From Lentzea kentuckyensis (GTDB lineage Bacteria; Actinomycetota; Actinomycetes; Mycobacteriales; Pseudonocardiaceae): 64,000 nt of DNA. Positions within the stretch are counted from its first letter, which is position 1, and each line of letters begins with the position of its first letter. Position numbers and translations under genes: made by a program. Under the pieces are notes generated by a model. That model had not been told where the DNA came from. It saw nothing but the letters and a program-made list of their open reading frames with translations, and did no database searches. The DNA lies in contig NZ_MUYM01000054.1 of NCBI RefSeq assembly GCF_002150765.1, forward strand, positions 61,009 through 125,008, given 5' to 3'. Shown here piece by piece: positions 35,123 to 44,174 of this stretch.

Positions 35123-36295
35123 TCACCCGCGGTCGAAATCGGCCAGGATGCGGGGCAGGGCGAGCTTCGCGGCTCTGCCGTGGTTCACGTCCGCGCCCAG
35201 GTCGATCAGCGTGGACTCGGCGTGGTGCCGTTTCAGGCGTTGGTCGCAGTAGGCGGACGTTTCGAGCAGGGTGTCCTTGTCGCCGGCGGACGAGTAGATG
35301 GTCACCGGGACCGCGGGGCGCCAGTCGCAGTAGCCGTCCGCCTGGCGCAGTTTCGCGCGCAGGACGCCCGTCGGGTGCTGGACGCGGTCGAGGTAGTCGG
35401 CAGTCAGTAGTTCCGCCATGGTCGCGGGCAGGTGCGGGAAGATCTCCTCGTTGCGGTGCTCGCCGTCGAAGAGCGTCTCGATCGACGGGTCGCGGAAGGC
35501 CTCGGCCGGGCTGTCGTAGAGGTGGTGGAGCCGGTTCCACGCCACCGTCCAGTACGCCATGTACGCGACGCCGTTCGAGATCTCGTCCTTCGTCGCTTTG
35601 GCGACCAGCAAGCTCGGCTTGAACGGGCCGCCGATGGGCGCGAGACCGCCCACCTTCAGGCGCGGGTCGGCGCCGGACTGCAGGGCCTGGCCGAGAGCCA
35701 TGGTGGCGTGACCGCCCTGCGAGTGGCCGGTGATCATCACTCGCGGGTCGGGACGTAAACCTCTCCACGCGGCGAACTCGCGGGCCGCGCGCAAGGCGTC
35801 CACCGAGGCCGTGACGGTGGACGGGGCGTCGACGTACGGGTGGTGGCCGGGGCCGGTGCCCAGACCCAGGTAGTCAGGGGCCGTGGTCAGGAAGCCGGCT
35901 GAGGCGAACAGCAGGGCCGCGGCGCGGTCGTTGCCGTCCGCCACCGAGGCGACCGAGCCGCGGTAGCCGGTGGTGCCGTGCAGCCAGGCGGCTTGGCGGG
36001 GCGTTCGGCTCCCGTTGCGCGGTAAGGCGATCAGGGCACTCGCCGTCGTCGGTTTTCCGAACGGGTCGATGGTGCGGTAGGTGATGCGCTTCGCGTCCAC
36101 GGCGAAGCGGACGCGCGAGGCGTCCAGGCTGTGGTCCCCCAGATAAGTGACCAACTGGCTGGTGTCCATGGTGGACACCGGGACGACGTCGAGGAGTTCG
36201 CCGCGGGTCGTGTGTGCGGAGGCGGTGGCCGGGACCGAGGCCGCGACCACGACGCCGCACAGGACCGCTGCTGTCAGCCGGGTCGTGAAGGTCAT
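35123..36295 (-). CDS. Secreted lipase (secretory lipase/LIP-type alpha/beta hydrolase)
   Basis: A 390-residue protein with a Sec signal peptide (MTFTTRLTAAVLCGVVVAASVPATASA). The nucleophile elbow is GHSQGGHATMALG, and the SSAGDKDTLL and DVNHG segments likely give the acid and histidine of the triad. AAWLHGTTGY and PDYLGLGTGPGHHPYV are typical of the secretory triacylglycerol lipase family. It should hydrolyse esters or lipids outside the cell. Confidence 0.87.
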   Translation of the reverse strand: MTFTTRLTAAVLCGVVVAASVPATASAHTTRGELLDVVPVSTMDTSQLVTYLGDHSLDASRVRFAVDAKRITYRTIDPFGKPTTASALIALPRNGSRTPRQAAWLHGTTGYRGSVASVADGNDRAAALLFASAGFLTTAPDYLGLGTGPGHHPYVDAPSTVTASVDALRAAREFAAWRGLRPDPRVMITGHSQGGHATMALGQALQSGADPRLKVGGLAPIGGPFKPSLLVAKATKDEISNGVAYMAYWTVAWNRLHHLYDSPAEAFRDPSIETLFDGEHRNEEIFPHLPATMAELLTADYLDRVQHPTGVLRAKLRQADGYCDWRPAVPVTIYSSAGDKDTLLETSAYCDQRLKRHHAESTLIDLGADVNHGRAAKLALPRILADFDRG

Positions 36296-36371
36296 GCCTC
36301 AACGATGTCGAGGTGATCTTGGTTGGACACTGGGGCTGACCGCAGAGATGGGGTGTGGTTCACCCCAGTGT

Positions 36372-36782
36372 TCAGGCTCCAGGTGCCTTCGCCCGCAGGA
36401 TGCACGTGAGGCGGGCGGTGCAGGTGCGCTTGCCGTCCTCATCGGTCACGACGATCTCGTACGTCGTGGTGCTGCGGCCGAGGTGGATGGGGCGCGCCAC
36501 GCCGGTGACGAGGCCCTCGCGCGCGGCGCGGTGGTGGGTGCAGGACAGTTCGAGTCCGACCGCGATCGAGCCGAACTGAGCGGCGTGCATCGCGGATCCG
36601 AGGGAGCCCAGCTGCTCGGCGAGGACCGCGTTCGCGCCGCCGTGCAGCAGGCCGAACGGTTGCCTGTTGCCCTTGACCGGCATGGTGCCGATCATCTCCT
36701 GGACATCCCATTGGGTGATTTCGATGCCCATCCGGACATGCAGCTGTTCCTCGGCGAACTCGACGGGCAGGTCGGGGGTCAC
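36372..36782 (-). CDS. PaaI-type hotdog-fold acyl-CoA thioesterase
   Basis: A 136-residue protein from GTG 36782. The hotdog helix reads PFGLLHGGANAVLAEQLGS, with HGG being the thioesterase motif and the following acidic residue the likely catalytic group. GIEITQWDVQEMIGTMPVKGNRQPFG corresponds to the first strands. Proteins of this group hydrolyse aryl- or acyl-CoA esters and protect CoA pools. It is divergent from polA; the 55-bp interval must hold both promoters. Confidence 0.88.
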   Translation of the reverse strand: MTPDLPVEFAEEQLHVRMGIEITQWDVQEMIGTMPVKGNRQPFGLLHGGANAVLAEQLGSLGSAMHAAQFGSIAVGLELSCTHHRAAREGLVTGVARPIHLGRSTTTYEIVVTDEDGKRTCTARLTCILRAKAPGA

Positions 36783-36837
36783 GCGCGCTCCAAGGGCTCA
36801 AGCAAAACTGTCAGACCCCCACCCTAGACTCGGGCTC

Positions 36838-39510
36838 GTGACTACCTCAGACGTGAAGCGGCTCCTGCTCATCGACGGTCACTCGATGGCCTACCGAGCG
36901 TTCTACGCCCTGCCCGCAGAGAACTTCGTGACGAAGACGGGCCAGGTCACGAACGCCGTGTACGGGTTCACGTCCATGTTGATCAACATCCTGCGCGACG
37001 AGAAGCCGACGCACGTGGCGGTGGCGTTCGACGTGTCCCGCAAGACCTTCCGCTCCGAGCAGTACCCCGAGTACAAGGCCGGTCGCTCCAAGACGCCGGA
37101 CGAGTTCCGCAGCCAGGTCTCCCTGATCAAGGACGTGCTCGCCACGCTCCGGGTCCCCACCATGGAGAAGGAGAACTACGAGGCGGACGACATCATCGCG
37201 ACCCTGACCACGCAGGCCGTGGAGCAGGGCTTCGAGGTGGAGATCGTCACCGGCGACCGCGACGCGTTCCAGCTGGTCAACGACCAGGTCACGGTGCTGT
37301 ACCCGGTCAAGGGCGTCTCGGAGATGGGCCGGTTCAACCCCGCGTACGTCGAGGAGAAGCACGGCGTGCGGCCCGACCAGTACGCCGACTACGCGGCGGT
37401 GCGCGGCGACTCCTCGGACAACCTGCCGAACACGCCGGGCGTGGGCCCGAAGACGATCATCAAGCTGCTCAACCAGTTCGGCGGGCTCAACGAGCTGGTC
37501 GACCGCGTCGACGAGGTGCCGGGCAAGGTCGGCGAGGCGCTGCGCGGCAACCTGGCGAACATCATCATGAACCGTCAGCTCACGGAGCTGATCAAGGACG
37601 TCGAGCTGCCGTACACGATCGACGGCCTCGAGGCGCAGGCGTGGGACCGCGACGCCGTGCACGCGCTGTTCGACGAGCTGGAGTTCCGCGTCCTGCGCGA
37701 CCGTCTGTTCCAGACCCTGACGGCCGCGGAGCCCGAGGCCGAGGAGGGCTTCGAGGTCTCCGGTGGCGCGATCCCCGCCGGCACGCTCGCGAAGTGGCTC
37801 GACCAGAACGCGCGCAAGACCCGCGTCGGCGTGGCCCTGCGCATCACGACCGACCTGGAGGGCGTCGCCCTCTGCGCGGCCGACGGTGAGGGCGGGTACG
37901 TCGACGTCACCGAGCTCAACGAGGCCGACGAGCAGGCGCTGGCGGCCTGGCTGGCGGACGAGGGCGTCGCCAAGGCGGGCCACGACCTGAAGCTGCCGCT
38001 GCGTCGCGTGCGCGCCCGCGGGTGGAAGCTGCGCGGCCTGTCCTCGGACACGGCGCTCGCCGCGTACCTGGTGCGGCCCGGCCAGCGTTCGTTCGCCCTG
38101 GACGACCTCGCGTTGCGCTACCTCAAGCGCGAGCTGCGCGCCGAGGAGTCCGGCGACGGCCAGCTGTCGTTGCTCGCCGACGAGTCCGAAGAGGCGCAGA
38201 AGGTCGCCACCAGCACGATCCTGCGCGCACGGGCCGTGGCCGAGCTCGCCGACCGCCTGGACACCGAACTGGTGACCATCGGCGGCGCCGACCTGCTGGC
38301 GAACCTCGAGCTGCCGCTGATGAACGTGCTCGACGAGGTGGAGGCCGTCGGCATCGCCATCGACGTCGAGCACCTCTCGGAGCTGGAGGCGCATTTCGCG
38401 GCCGGCGTGAAGCAGGCGGCGCAGGACGCGTACTCGGTGATCGGCAAGGAGATCAACCTCGGCAGCCCGAAGCAGCTGCAGACGGTTCTCTTCGAAGAGC
38501 TGAAGATGCCGAAGACGAAGAAGACCAAGACCGGTTACACCACGGACGCGGACGCGCTGCAGAACCTGTTCGAGCAGACCGAGCACCCGTTCCTGCAGCA
38601 CCTGCTCTCGCACCGCGACGTCACCCGGCTGAAGTCCACTGTGGACGGCCTGCTGAAGTCGGTCGCCGACGACGGGCGCATCCACACCACGTTCCACCAG
38701 ACCATCGCCGCCACCGGCCGACTGTCCTCCACGGACCCGAACCTGCAGAACATCCCGATCCGCACGGACGAGGGCCGCCGCATCCGCCAGGCCTTCGTCG
38801 TCGGCGCGGGCTACTCCGAGCTGATGACCGCGGACTACAGCCAGATCGAGATGCGGATCATGGCCACGCTGTCCGGCGACGAGGGCCTGATCGCGGCCTT
38901 CAACAGCGGCGAGGACCTGCACACCTACGTTGCCTCGCAGGCGTTCTCGATCCCCACCGCCGAGGTGACGGGCGAGATGCGCCGCCGCATCAAGGCCATG
39001 TCGTACGGCCTCGCGTACGGCCTGTCGGTGTTCGGGCTGTCGCAGCAGCTCCGCATCCCGACCGAAGAGGCCCGCGAGCAGATGGAGGCCTACTTCTCCC
39101 GCTTCGGCGGCGTGCGCGACTACCTCAACGAGATCGTCGAGAAGGCCCGCAAGGACGGCTACACCGAAACCGTCCTGGGCCGCCGCCGCTACCTGCCGGA
39201 CCTCACCTCGGACAACCGCCAGCGCCGCGAGATGGCCGAACGCATGGCCCTCAACGCGCCGATCCAGGGCAGCGCCGCGGACATCATCAAGGTGGCCATG
39301 CTCGGCGTCTACCGCGCGCTGGAGTCGTCCGGCCTGCGGTCGCGGATGCTCCTGCAGGTCCACGACGAACTGGTCCTCGAGATCGCCGACGGCGAGCGCG
39401 AGGCCGTGGAGGCCCTGGTCCGCGACCAGATGGGCAACGCCTACCCGTTGCAGGTCCCGCTGGAGGTCTCGGTCGGCGTGGGCCGCTCCTGGGACGACGC
39501 CGCCCACTAG
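36838..39510 (+). CDS. polA: DNA polymerase I
   Basis: An 890-residue family A polymerase from GTG 36838. The 5'-3' exonuclease domain (about 1-310) has LLLIDGHSMAYRAFYALP and TGDRDAFQLV. The middle 3'-5' exonuclease domain lacks the usual carboxylate set and looks inactive, as in other actinobacteria. In the polymerase domain motif A is DYSQIEMRIMATLSGD, the O-helix is RRRIKAMSYGLAYG (tyrosine at the Phe762 position of the E. coli enzyme), and motif C is QVHDELVLEI. It processes Okazaki fragments and fills repair gaps. Palindromic repeats lie directly after the gene. Confidence 0.97.
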   Translation: MTTSDVKRLLLIDGHSMAYRAFYALPAENFVTKTGQVTNAVYGFTSMLINILRDEKPTHVAVAFDVSRKTFRSEQYPEYKAGRSKTPDEFRSQVSLIKDVLATLRVPTMEKENYEADDIIATLTTQAVEQGFEVEIVTGDRDAFQLVNDQVTVLYPVKGVSEMGRFNPAYVEEKHGVRPDQYADYAAVRGDSSDNLPNTPGVGPKTIIKLLNQFGGLNELVDRVDEVPGKVGEALRGNLANIIMNRQLTELIKDVELPYTIDGLEAQAWDRDAVHALFDELEFRVLRDRLFQTLTAAEPEAEEGFEVSGGAIPAGTLAKWLDQNARKTRVGVALRITTDLEGVALCAADGEGGYVDVTELNEADEQALAAWLADEGVAKAGHDLKLPLRRVRARGWKLRGLSSDTALAAYLVRPGQRSFALDDLALRYLKRELRAEESGDGQLSLLADESEEAQKVATSTILRARAVAELADRLDTELVTIGGADLLANLELPLMNVLDEVEAVGIAIDVEHLSELEAHFAAGVKQAAQDAYSVIGKEINLGSPKQLQTVLFEELKMPKTKKTKTGYTTDADALQNLFEQTEHPFLQHLLSHRDVTRLKSTVDGLLKSVADDGRIHTTFHQTIAATGRLSSTDPNLQNIPIRTDEGRRIRQAFVVGAGYSELMTADYSQIEMRIMATLSGDEGLIAAFNSGEDLHTYVASQAFSIPTAEVTGEMRRRIKAMSYGLAYGLSVFGLSQQLRIPTEEAREQMEAYFSRFGGVRDYLNEIVEKARKDGYTETVLGRRRYLPDLTSDNRQRREMAERMALNAPIQGSAADIIKVAMLGVYRALESSGLRSRMLLQVHDELVLEIADGEREAVEALVRDQMGNAYPLQVPLEVSVGVGRSWDDAAH

Positions 39511-39544
39511 CACCGCGTCGCGGCTTAGTTCTAGCGCTTGCCCC

Positions 39545-39599
39545 GTGGATGAAGGGACCCTTCATCGACCTGAGGTGGATGAAGGGTCCCTTCATCCAC
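39545..39599. repeat. Pair of 25-bp palindromes after polA
   Basis: Two copies, 39545-39569 and 39575-39599, spaced by 30 bp. Each is centred on ATGAAGGG-N-CCCTTCAT; the centre base is A in copy one and T in copy two, and copy two is a perfect palindrome with longer GTGG/CCAC ends. Because they are palindromic, each copy can pair with itself or with the other. Such short palindromes recur between genes in some actinobacteria and may serve as terminators or mobile repeats. Confidence 0.8.
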
Positions 39600-39679
39600 A
39601 ACCGGGAGCACAACTAGGCCGCGACAACCTACTAGGCACTAGCGCCTGTGTGGTGTCCGCCGGCGTCGGCGGGCACCAC

Positions 39680-40543
39680 TCAGCGGTCGGCGCCCGCGAA
39701 CTGGCGGTAGGCCGCGTCGAGGTACTTCGCGAGCTGGATGTCGCGATCGGACACCCGGTGCCCGATGTCCCAGGTGGTGAGGTAGACCCGGACTGTGCGC
39801 CAGATGTTTTCCCAGCGTGGGTGATGGTTCGCGATGTCGCACCCCGGCGCGACCTCGTCCATGAACGTGATCGCGTCGCGGAACCGGCGGAAGCGGTACT
39901 CGCGGAACAGCTCGACCCGGACGCCGGACGGGTCTTCCGGCAGCGTGCTCTCCAGCACGGTCCACTCGCTGAGCGCGCCGCGCAGCGCGATGCCGAGCTT
40001 CTCCGCGCTGATCGGATCCGGTGTCTCCAGCGGTGGCACCGGATAAGGCCCGGATGGAGGTCGCCCGCTCGCACCTGGTGCCGGGGCCATCAACGACCGT
40101 ATTCGGCTCGCCACGAGTTCGACGTCGTGGTCGAAGTACGCGTCGCGCAACTCGACGGCCTGTCGGCTGCTCAACGCGGCGACGGACTCGGGCAGCTTGT
40201 CGGGCGGTGCCATCGTGGCGCCGCTGACCAGCACCGGGATCACCGGTTTCGACAACGTCAGCGCGAGCTCCAGCTCCCGGCGCACCCAGTCGGCAGGCTG
40301 GTCGATCAGCCGCTCGCCCCACTCGTTCGCTGCCCGCAGCCAATCCGGCCCGATCACCACGAGGACCACGTCTGCCGCGGCGACCGCCTCTTCGAGCTCG
40401 TCAGGCCACACCGCGCCCGGCTGGACCGAAGAGGTGTCGAGGAACACCGATTCCTGTCCGAAGGTCTCCCGGAGCACTCCGTGCAGGCGCCCGGACACCG
40501 GTGCGGTGTCATTGCGCCGGTAGGAGATGAAGACCTGGGCCAT
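39680..40543 (-). CDS. TIR domain fused to pterin-4a-carbinolamine dehydratase-like domain
   Basis: A 287-residue cytoplasmic protein from ATG 40543 (MAQVFISYRRNDTA); an upstream ATG at 40597 would add 18 residues. Residues 3-150 form a TIR domain: FISYRR opening, FLDTSSV loop, DVVLVVIGPDWL strand, and WVRRELELAL with a candidate NADase glutamate at Glu90. After a proline-rich linker (about 152-176), residues 178-283 match PCD/DCoH: FREYRFRRFRDAITFMDEVA, NHHPRWENIW and SDRDIQLAKYLD. The HHP-x-W core is kept (His240, His241) while the third catalytic histidine of the family (LSTH) is tryptophan (Trp258). Sensing or oligomerisation by the PCD part, with TIR output, is the working idea. It is divergent from a GT1 gene. 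Confidence 0.85.
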   Translation of the reverse strand: MAQVFISYRRNDTAPVSGRLHGVLRETFGQESVFLDTSSVQPGAVWPDELEEAVAAADVVLVVIGPDWLRAANEWGERLIDQPADWVRRELELALTLSKPVIPVLVSGATMAPPDKLPESVAALSSRQAVELRDAYFDHDVELVASRIRSLMAPAPGASGRPPSGPYPVPPLETPDPISAEKLGIALRGALSEWTVLESTLPEDPSGVRVELFREYRFRRFRDAITFMDEVAPGCDIANHHPRWENIWRTVRVYLTTWDIGHRVSDRDIQLAKYLDAAYRQFAGADR

Positions 40544-40688
40544 GTGCGCCACCGTGGTGAGCATGGACAGGGCGCCAGAGGCTGTTCCTCGCCCCACCTC
40601 AACTTATAACCGACCGGTGGGCTTGCCGCAAGACCGGGGGTGCCCCTCACAATTCGTGGCCTGACCAGGGGATTCGAGGGGATTCACG

Positions 40689-41846
40689 ATGCGGTTTCTG
40701 GTGTCCACGATCGGTTCGCGGGGAGAGGCACAGCCCGTCACCGCGCTGGCGGTGCAGCTGAAGGCGCTGGGCAACGACGTGACAGTCGTCGCGCCGCCGG
40801 ACTTCGAGGACCTCGTGACCGGCAACGGCCTCGACTACACGCCCGTCGGCCCGCACCTGCGCACCGTCACCGCCGTCAAGCTGAAGCCAGAGGACCTGGG
40901 CCGGCTCGCCGAGGAATCGGTGCGGGAGCAGTTCCGGGTCGTCGGCCAGGCCGCGCGGGGAGCGGACGTGCTGGTGGCAGGTGGTGCACTGCAGCACGCC
41001 ACGCGTTCGATCGCGGAAAGCATCGGCGCGCGCTACGTGTACGCGAGCTTCTGCGCCAACACGTTGCCGTCACCGCACCACGCGCCGCCCGCCATGTTGG
41101 GCCGTGTTCCGGTGAACGGAACGCCCGAGGAAAACCTCGCGCAGTGGGACCAGCAACGCCAGTTGTTCGGAAGTTCGCTCAATGCGATCAACGCCGAACG
41201 TGCCGAGCTCGGCCTCGACCCGATCGACGACGTCCGCGACCACATCTTCGGCGACGCACCGTGGCTCGCCGCGGATCCGGTGCTCGGACCGTGGCCCGGT
41301 CCCGGCGACCTCGTGCAGACCGGCGCCTGGCTGGCTGACGACGAACGTCCGCTAGCCCCGGAACTGGAGGCGTTCCTCGCGGACGGCGAACCGCCGATCT
41401 ACTTCGGCCTGGGCAGCATGCGGGGAGCCCAGGACAAGGTGGACCAGGCGGTCGAGGCCGCTCGCGCGCTGGGCAGACGCGTTGTCCTGCAACGTGGTTG
41501 GGCCGATCTGCGGCTCGTGGACGACGCCCCGGACTGCCTCGCGATCGGTGAGGTGAACCAGCAGGCGTTGTTCCGCCGCGTCGCCGCGGTCGTGCACCAC
41601 GGTGGTGCCGGCACCACGACAACGGCCGCGGCGGCAGGCACTCCCCAGATCGTGCTGCCCCACATGTACGACCAGTACTACTGGGGCAACCAGGTCGAAC
41701 GCCTGAACATCGGACGGTCGGCGCAGGCCGTGACCACTGAAACCCTCGCGGAGGCACTGCGGCTCACCGAACAGGCCGCCAAGGTGGGCACACAGGTGCG
41801 CACGGACGGTGCGCGGATCGCGGCGGAACGGCTGATGACGTTGTAG
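40689..41846 (+). CDS. GT1-family glycosyltransferase
   Basis: A 385-residue GT-B enzyme of the type that glycosylates lipids and antibiotics. The N-terminal acceptor domain starts FLVSTIGSRGEAQPVTALAVQLKALGNDVTVVAPPDF; the C-terminal nucleotide-sugar domain has PPIYFGLGSM, VVHHGGAGTTTTAAAAGTPQIVLPHMYDQYYWGNQVE, which is the donor-binding signature of GtfB-like UDP- or TDP-sugar transferases. No biosynthetic core genes accompany it, so acceptor and sugar are unknown. SD GGGG is weak before ATG 40689. Confidence 0.9.
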   Translation: MRFLVSTIGSRGEAQPVTALAVQLKALGNDVTVVAPPDFEDLVTGNGLDYTPVGPHLRTVTAVKLKPEDLGRLAEESVREQFRVVGQAARGADVLVAGGALQHATRSIAESIGARYVYASFCANTLPSPHHAPPAMLGRVPVNGTPEENLAQWDQQRQLFGSSLNAINAERAELGLDPIDDVRDHIFGDAPWLAADPVLGPWPGPGDLVQTGAWLADDERPLAPELEAFLADGEPPIYFGLGSMRGAQDKVDQAVEAARALGRRVVLQRGWADLRLVDDAPDCLAIGEVNQQALFRRVAAVVHHGGAGTTTTAAAAGTPQIVLPHMYDQYYWGNQVERLNIGRSAQAVTTETLAEALRLTEQAAKVGTQVRTDGARIAAERLMTL

Positions 41847-41911
41847 TCCAGGTGAACCGGGCCATCTGAGACGTACGTGTTGTGGGTGTCCGCGCATGAG
41901 GGAGACCCGCG

Positions 41912-42967
41912 ATGCCGTACCAGGTTGGGCTCGATCTCGGATCCGCAGGCACCACGGTCGCCACCGGCCGTGGTGTCACGACCACCTGCAAACACCGTCA
42001 GCACGCCACAGCCAAGGAGATCGCGAAGGTCATCGACGACCTCGCGGCCCGGTACGGGGAACCGCCGAGCCGGGTCGCGATGACGCACCCGTTGACCTGG
42101 CCGCACGAGTACCTCGAACAGTTCCGCGCAGACCTGATCGACGAGGGGCGTGCGGATGTGTTGTTCGTGCCGGCACCACACGCTGCCGCCATCGCGTTCG
42201 ACGACAACGCGCAGATGCCCGAACACAGCACGGTGGCGGTGTTCGACTTCGGTGCCACCGGTTGCGACATCACGTTGCTGCGCAAGCAAAGCGTGTTCCT
42301 GCTGGCCGGGCAGCCGGAGCGGGTGGAGATCGGTGGGTTCGACCTGGACGACCTGGTCATCGAGCACGTGATCGCGAAGATCCGGACGCACAGCCCCGAG
42401 CTCGTGCGGAGCTGCGTCGAGGCGAAGGAACTGCTCGGCAGCTATCCCGAGGTGCGCATTCCGGTGGTGGTCGACGCCGAGGTCCGCGAGATCAGGCTCA
42501 GCCGGCTGGAGTTCGAGTCGATCATCCGGCCCGCGATAGAACTCGTCGTCGACGCACTCGAACGCGTCGTCAGAACCGCGGGTCTGTGCGAGCCCGAGGT
42601 CATCCTGCTCGTCGGCGGATCGGCGCGGATTCCGCTGGTGGTCAGGGAGATCGCGCAACGGTTGCACATCCCGGTGATGAGGGCACCGGACGGTGCGGCC
42701 GCGATGGGCGCGCTGCTCGAAGCCGAACAGCTGGAGCCCGAACCGTCCGAAGAACCGACGGTCTTCCTGCCGGCGCCGCGCGAGGAGGAGCCGTCGAAAC
42801 GGCGGCTCCCGACCACGCCGTTCATCGCCGCCGGACTGCTGGTGCTCGTCCTCGGCGGTGGCTGGGCCGCGCACGAGGCCATGAACCGGCCGAAGGTGCA
42901 GGTGGAGACCACCAGCGTGGTGCTCAAGCCGCCCAGCACGGCGGAACTGCCCCGCATCAACGGGTGA
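41912..42967 (+). CDS. Membrane-anchored Hsp70-like ATPase domain protein
   Basis: A 351-residue protein with only the actin-like ATPase fold. Phosphate motifs are GLDLGSAGTTVA (residues 6-17) and VFDFGATGCDITL (110-122); the adenosine motif is LLVGGSARIPLV (233-243). The Hsp70 substrate-binding domain is missing. An acidic proline-rich linker (about 272-300) leads to one transmembrane helix (303-320) and a short extracytoplasmic tail. It may act as an ATP-dependent switch at the membrane, not a general chaperone. It begins 65 bp after the glycosyltransferase in the same direction. Confidence 0.85.
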   Translation: MPYQVGLDLGSAGTTVATGRGVTTTCKHRQHATAKEIAKVIDDLAARYGEPPSRVAMTHPLTWPHEYLEQFRADLIDEGRADVLFVPAPHAAAIAFDDNAQMPEHSTVAVFDFGATGCDITLLRKQSVFLLAGQPERVEIGGFDLDDLVIEHVIAKIRTHSPELVRSCVEAKELLGSYPEVRIPVVVDAEVREIRLSRLEFESIIRPAIELVVDALERVVRTAGLCEPEVILLVGGSARIPLVVREIAQRLHIPVMRAPDGAAAMGALLEAEQLEPEPSEEPTVFLPAPREEEPSKRRLPTTPFIAAGLLVLVLGGGWAAHEAMNRPKVQVETTSVVLKPPSTAELPRING

Positions 42968-44174
42968 GCGCGCGGATCTCCTTCAGCGTCCGGTCGATCT
43001 CGTTCGGGGTGTTGAGGATCGCGGTGCCGATCCGCGCGTACGGGATCCGGTAGGCCGCCGTGGTGATCTGGATGCGCTTCTGTTCCAGTCGCGCCACGAC
43101 CTGATCGCCGGTCTGCCCGGTGACGTCGAAACACACCATGCCCGCGGACATCCGCGGGTCGCGTGGCGTGTGGATGACGACGCCGGGCATCCCGGCGAGC
43201 CCGTCCTTGAACCTCGTCGCCAGTTCGGTGATCCGTGCCGCCACCTGGTCGCGGCCGAGGCGTTGGTGGAACTCGACGGCCGCCTTCACCGCGTAGTAGT
43301 GCTCGAACGCGTGGAAGCCGCCCGGCCCGAGCAACGCCGTCTCGCTGCGGTTGCTCAGGCTCGGCAGCAACGGCACGATCTGGTCGCTCACCTGGGGATT
43401 CACCCACACCATGCCGGTGCCGCGCGGTCCGAACAACCACTTGTGCGTGCCCGCCACCACCACGTCCGCGCCCATGCGCGCCGCGTCGTCGTCGACGGCG
43501 GCCAGTCCGTGCACACCGTCGACAACGAGCAGACAGCGGTCTTCTTGCTTGCGGCCCTTGTTGACTTCGGCGACAACGGCAGCACACGCCCGCACAGGCA
43601 TTCTCACGCCCGTGCTCGACTGCACCCACGTGATACCAACGGCGCGCGTCTGCGGTGTGATCGAGTTGCGCAGCCTCGTGGCGACCTCGTCCTCGGTGAC
43701 CTTCGCCGAGGACTCGTAGAGCGTGCCGATCCTGACCTTCGCGCCGACCCGGCCCGCCGCCAGCCGGGCGGCCTGCTGGTGCCATGCGTGGTCCTGGTCG
43801 CTGAGCAGCAGTTCCTGGTCCGGTCGCAGTTTCAGGCCGCCGTAGACGATCGAGAGCCCGATGGTCGTGTTGGGCACGAACGCGATGTCGTCGGGGTTGC
43901 CGCCGACGTACTGCCCGAGCGCGACGGCGACCTCCTGCGCTTGTCCGGTCATCAGGTCGTGCGAGTTGGCGTCGAGTTTGCGCTTGAAGTTCTCCACGGC
44001 CGTGCGCACCTCACGCGGGTTCGACGCGAGGTAGAACAGTCCCAGGTTGATCAGCGTCGGGTCCAGCCGGAACTCGCGGCGCACGGCACCCCAGCCCACT
44101 CCCGGCGCGGCCGACGCGGCGGTCGGCGTGACGGCGAGAAGTCCGGTCCCCACGAGGAAATCACGACGATCCAT
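42957..44174 (-). CDS. Tat-exported PLP-dependent class V aminotransferase-like protein
   Basis: About 405 residues from ATG 44174 (MDRRDFLVGTGLLAVTPTAASA); an in-frame ATG at 44183 is also possible. The start is a twin-arginine signal (DRRDFL). The class V fold contains AGTHKWLFGPRGTGMVWV with the PLP lysine, DGVHGLAAVDDD, and IGTAILNTPNEIDR. Members include isopenicillin-N epimerase-like and cysteine-desulfurase-like enzymes, but export of a PLP enzyme is unusual. It overlaps the 3' end of the upstream membrane-protein gene. The reaction is unknown. Confidence 0.85.
   Translation of the reverse strand: MDRRDFLVGTGLLAVTPTAASAAPGVGWGAVRREFRLDPTLINLGLFYLASNPREVRTAVENFKRKLDANSHDLMTGQAQEVAVALGQYVGGNPDDIAFVPNTTIGLSIVYGGLKLRPDQELLLSDQDHAWHQQAARLAAGRVGAKVRIGTLYESSAKVTEDEVATRLRNSITPQTRAVGITWVQSSTGVRMPVRACAAVVAEVNKGRKQEDRCLLVVDGVHGLAAVDDDAARMGADVVVAGTHKWLFGPRGTGMVWVNPQVSDQIVPLLPSLSNRSETALLGPGGFHAFEHYYAVKAAVEFHQRLGRDQVAARITELATRFKDGLAGMPGVVIHTPRDPRMSAGMVCFDVTGQTGDQVVARLEQKRIQITTAAYRIPYARIGTAILNTPNEIDRTLKEIRALTR

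Noticed and set aside
36847..39513. 888-codon minus-strand frame opposite polA
   Set aside because: Mirror of the polA codon bias; no motif or start signal.
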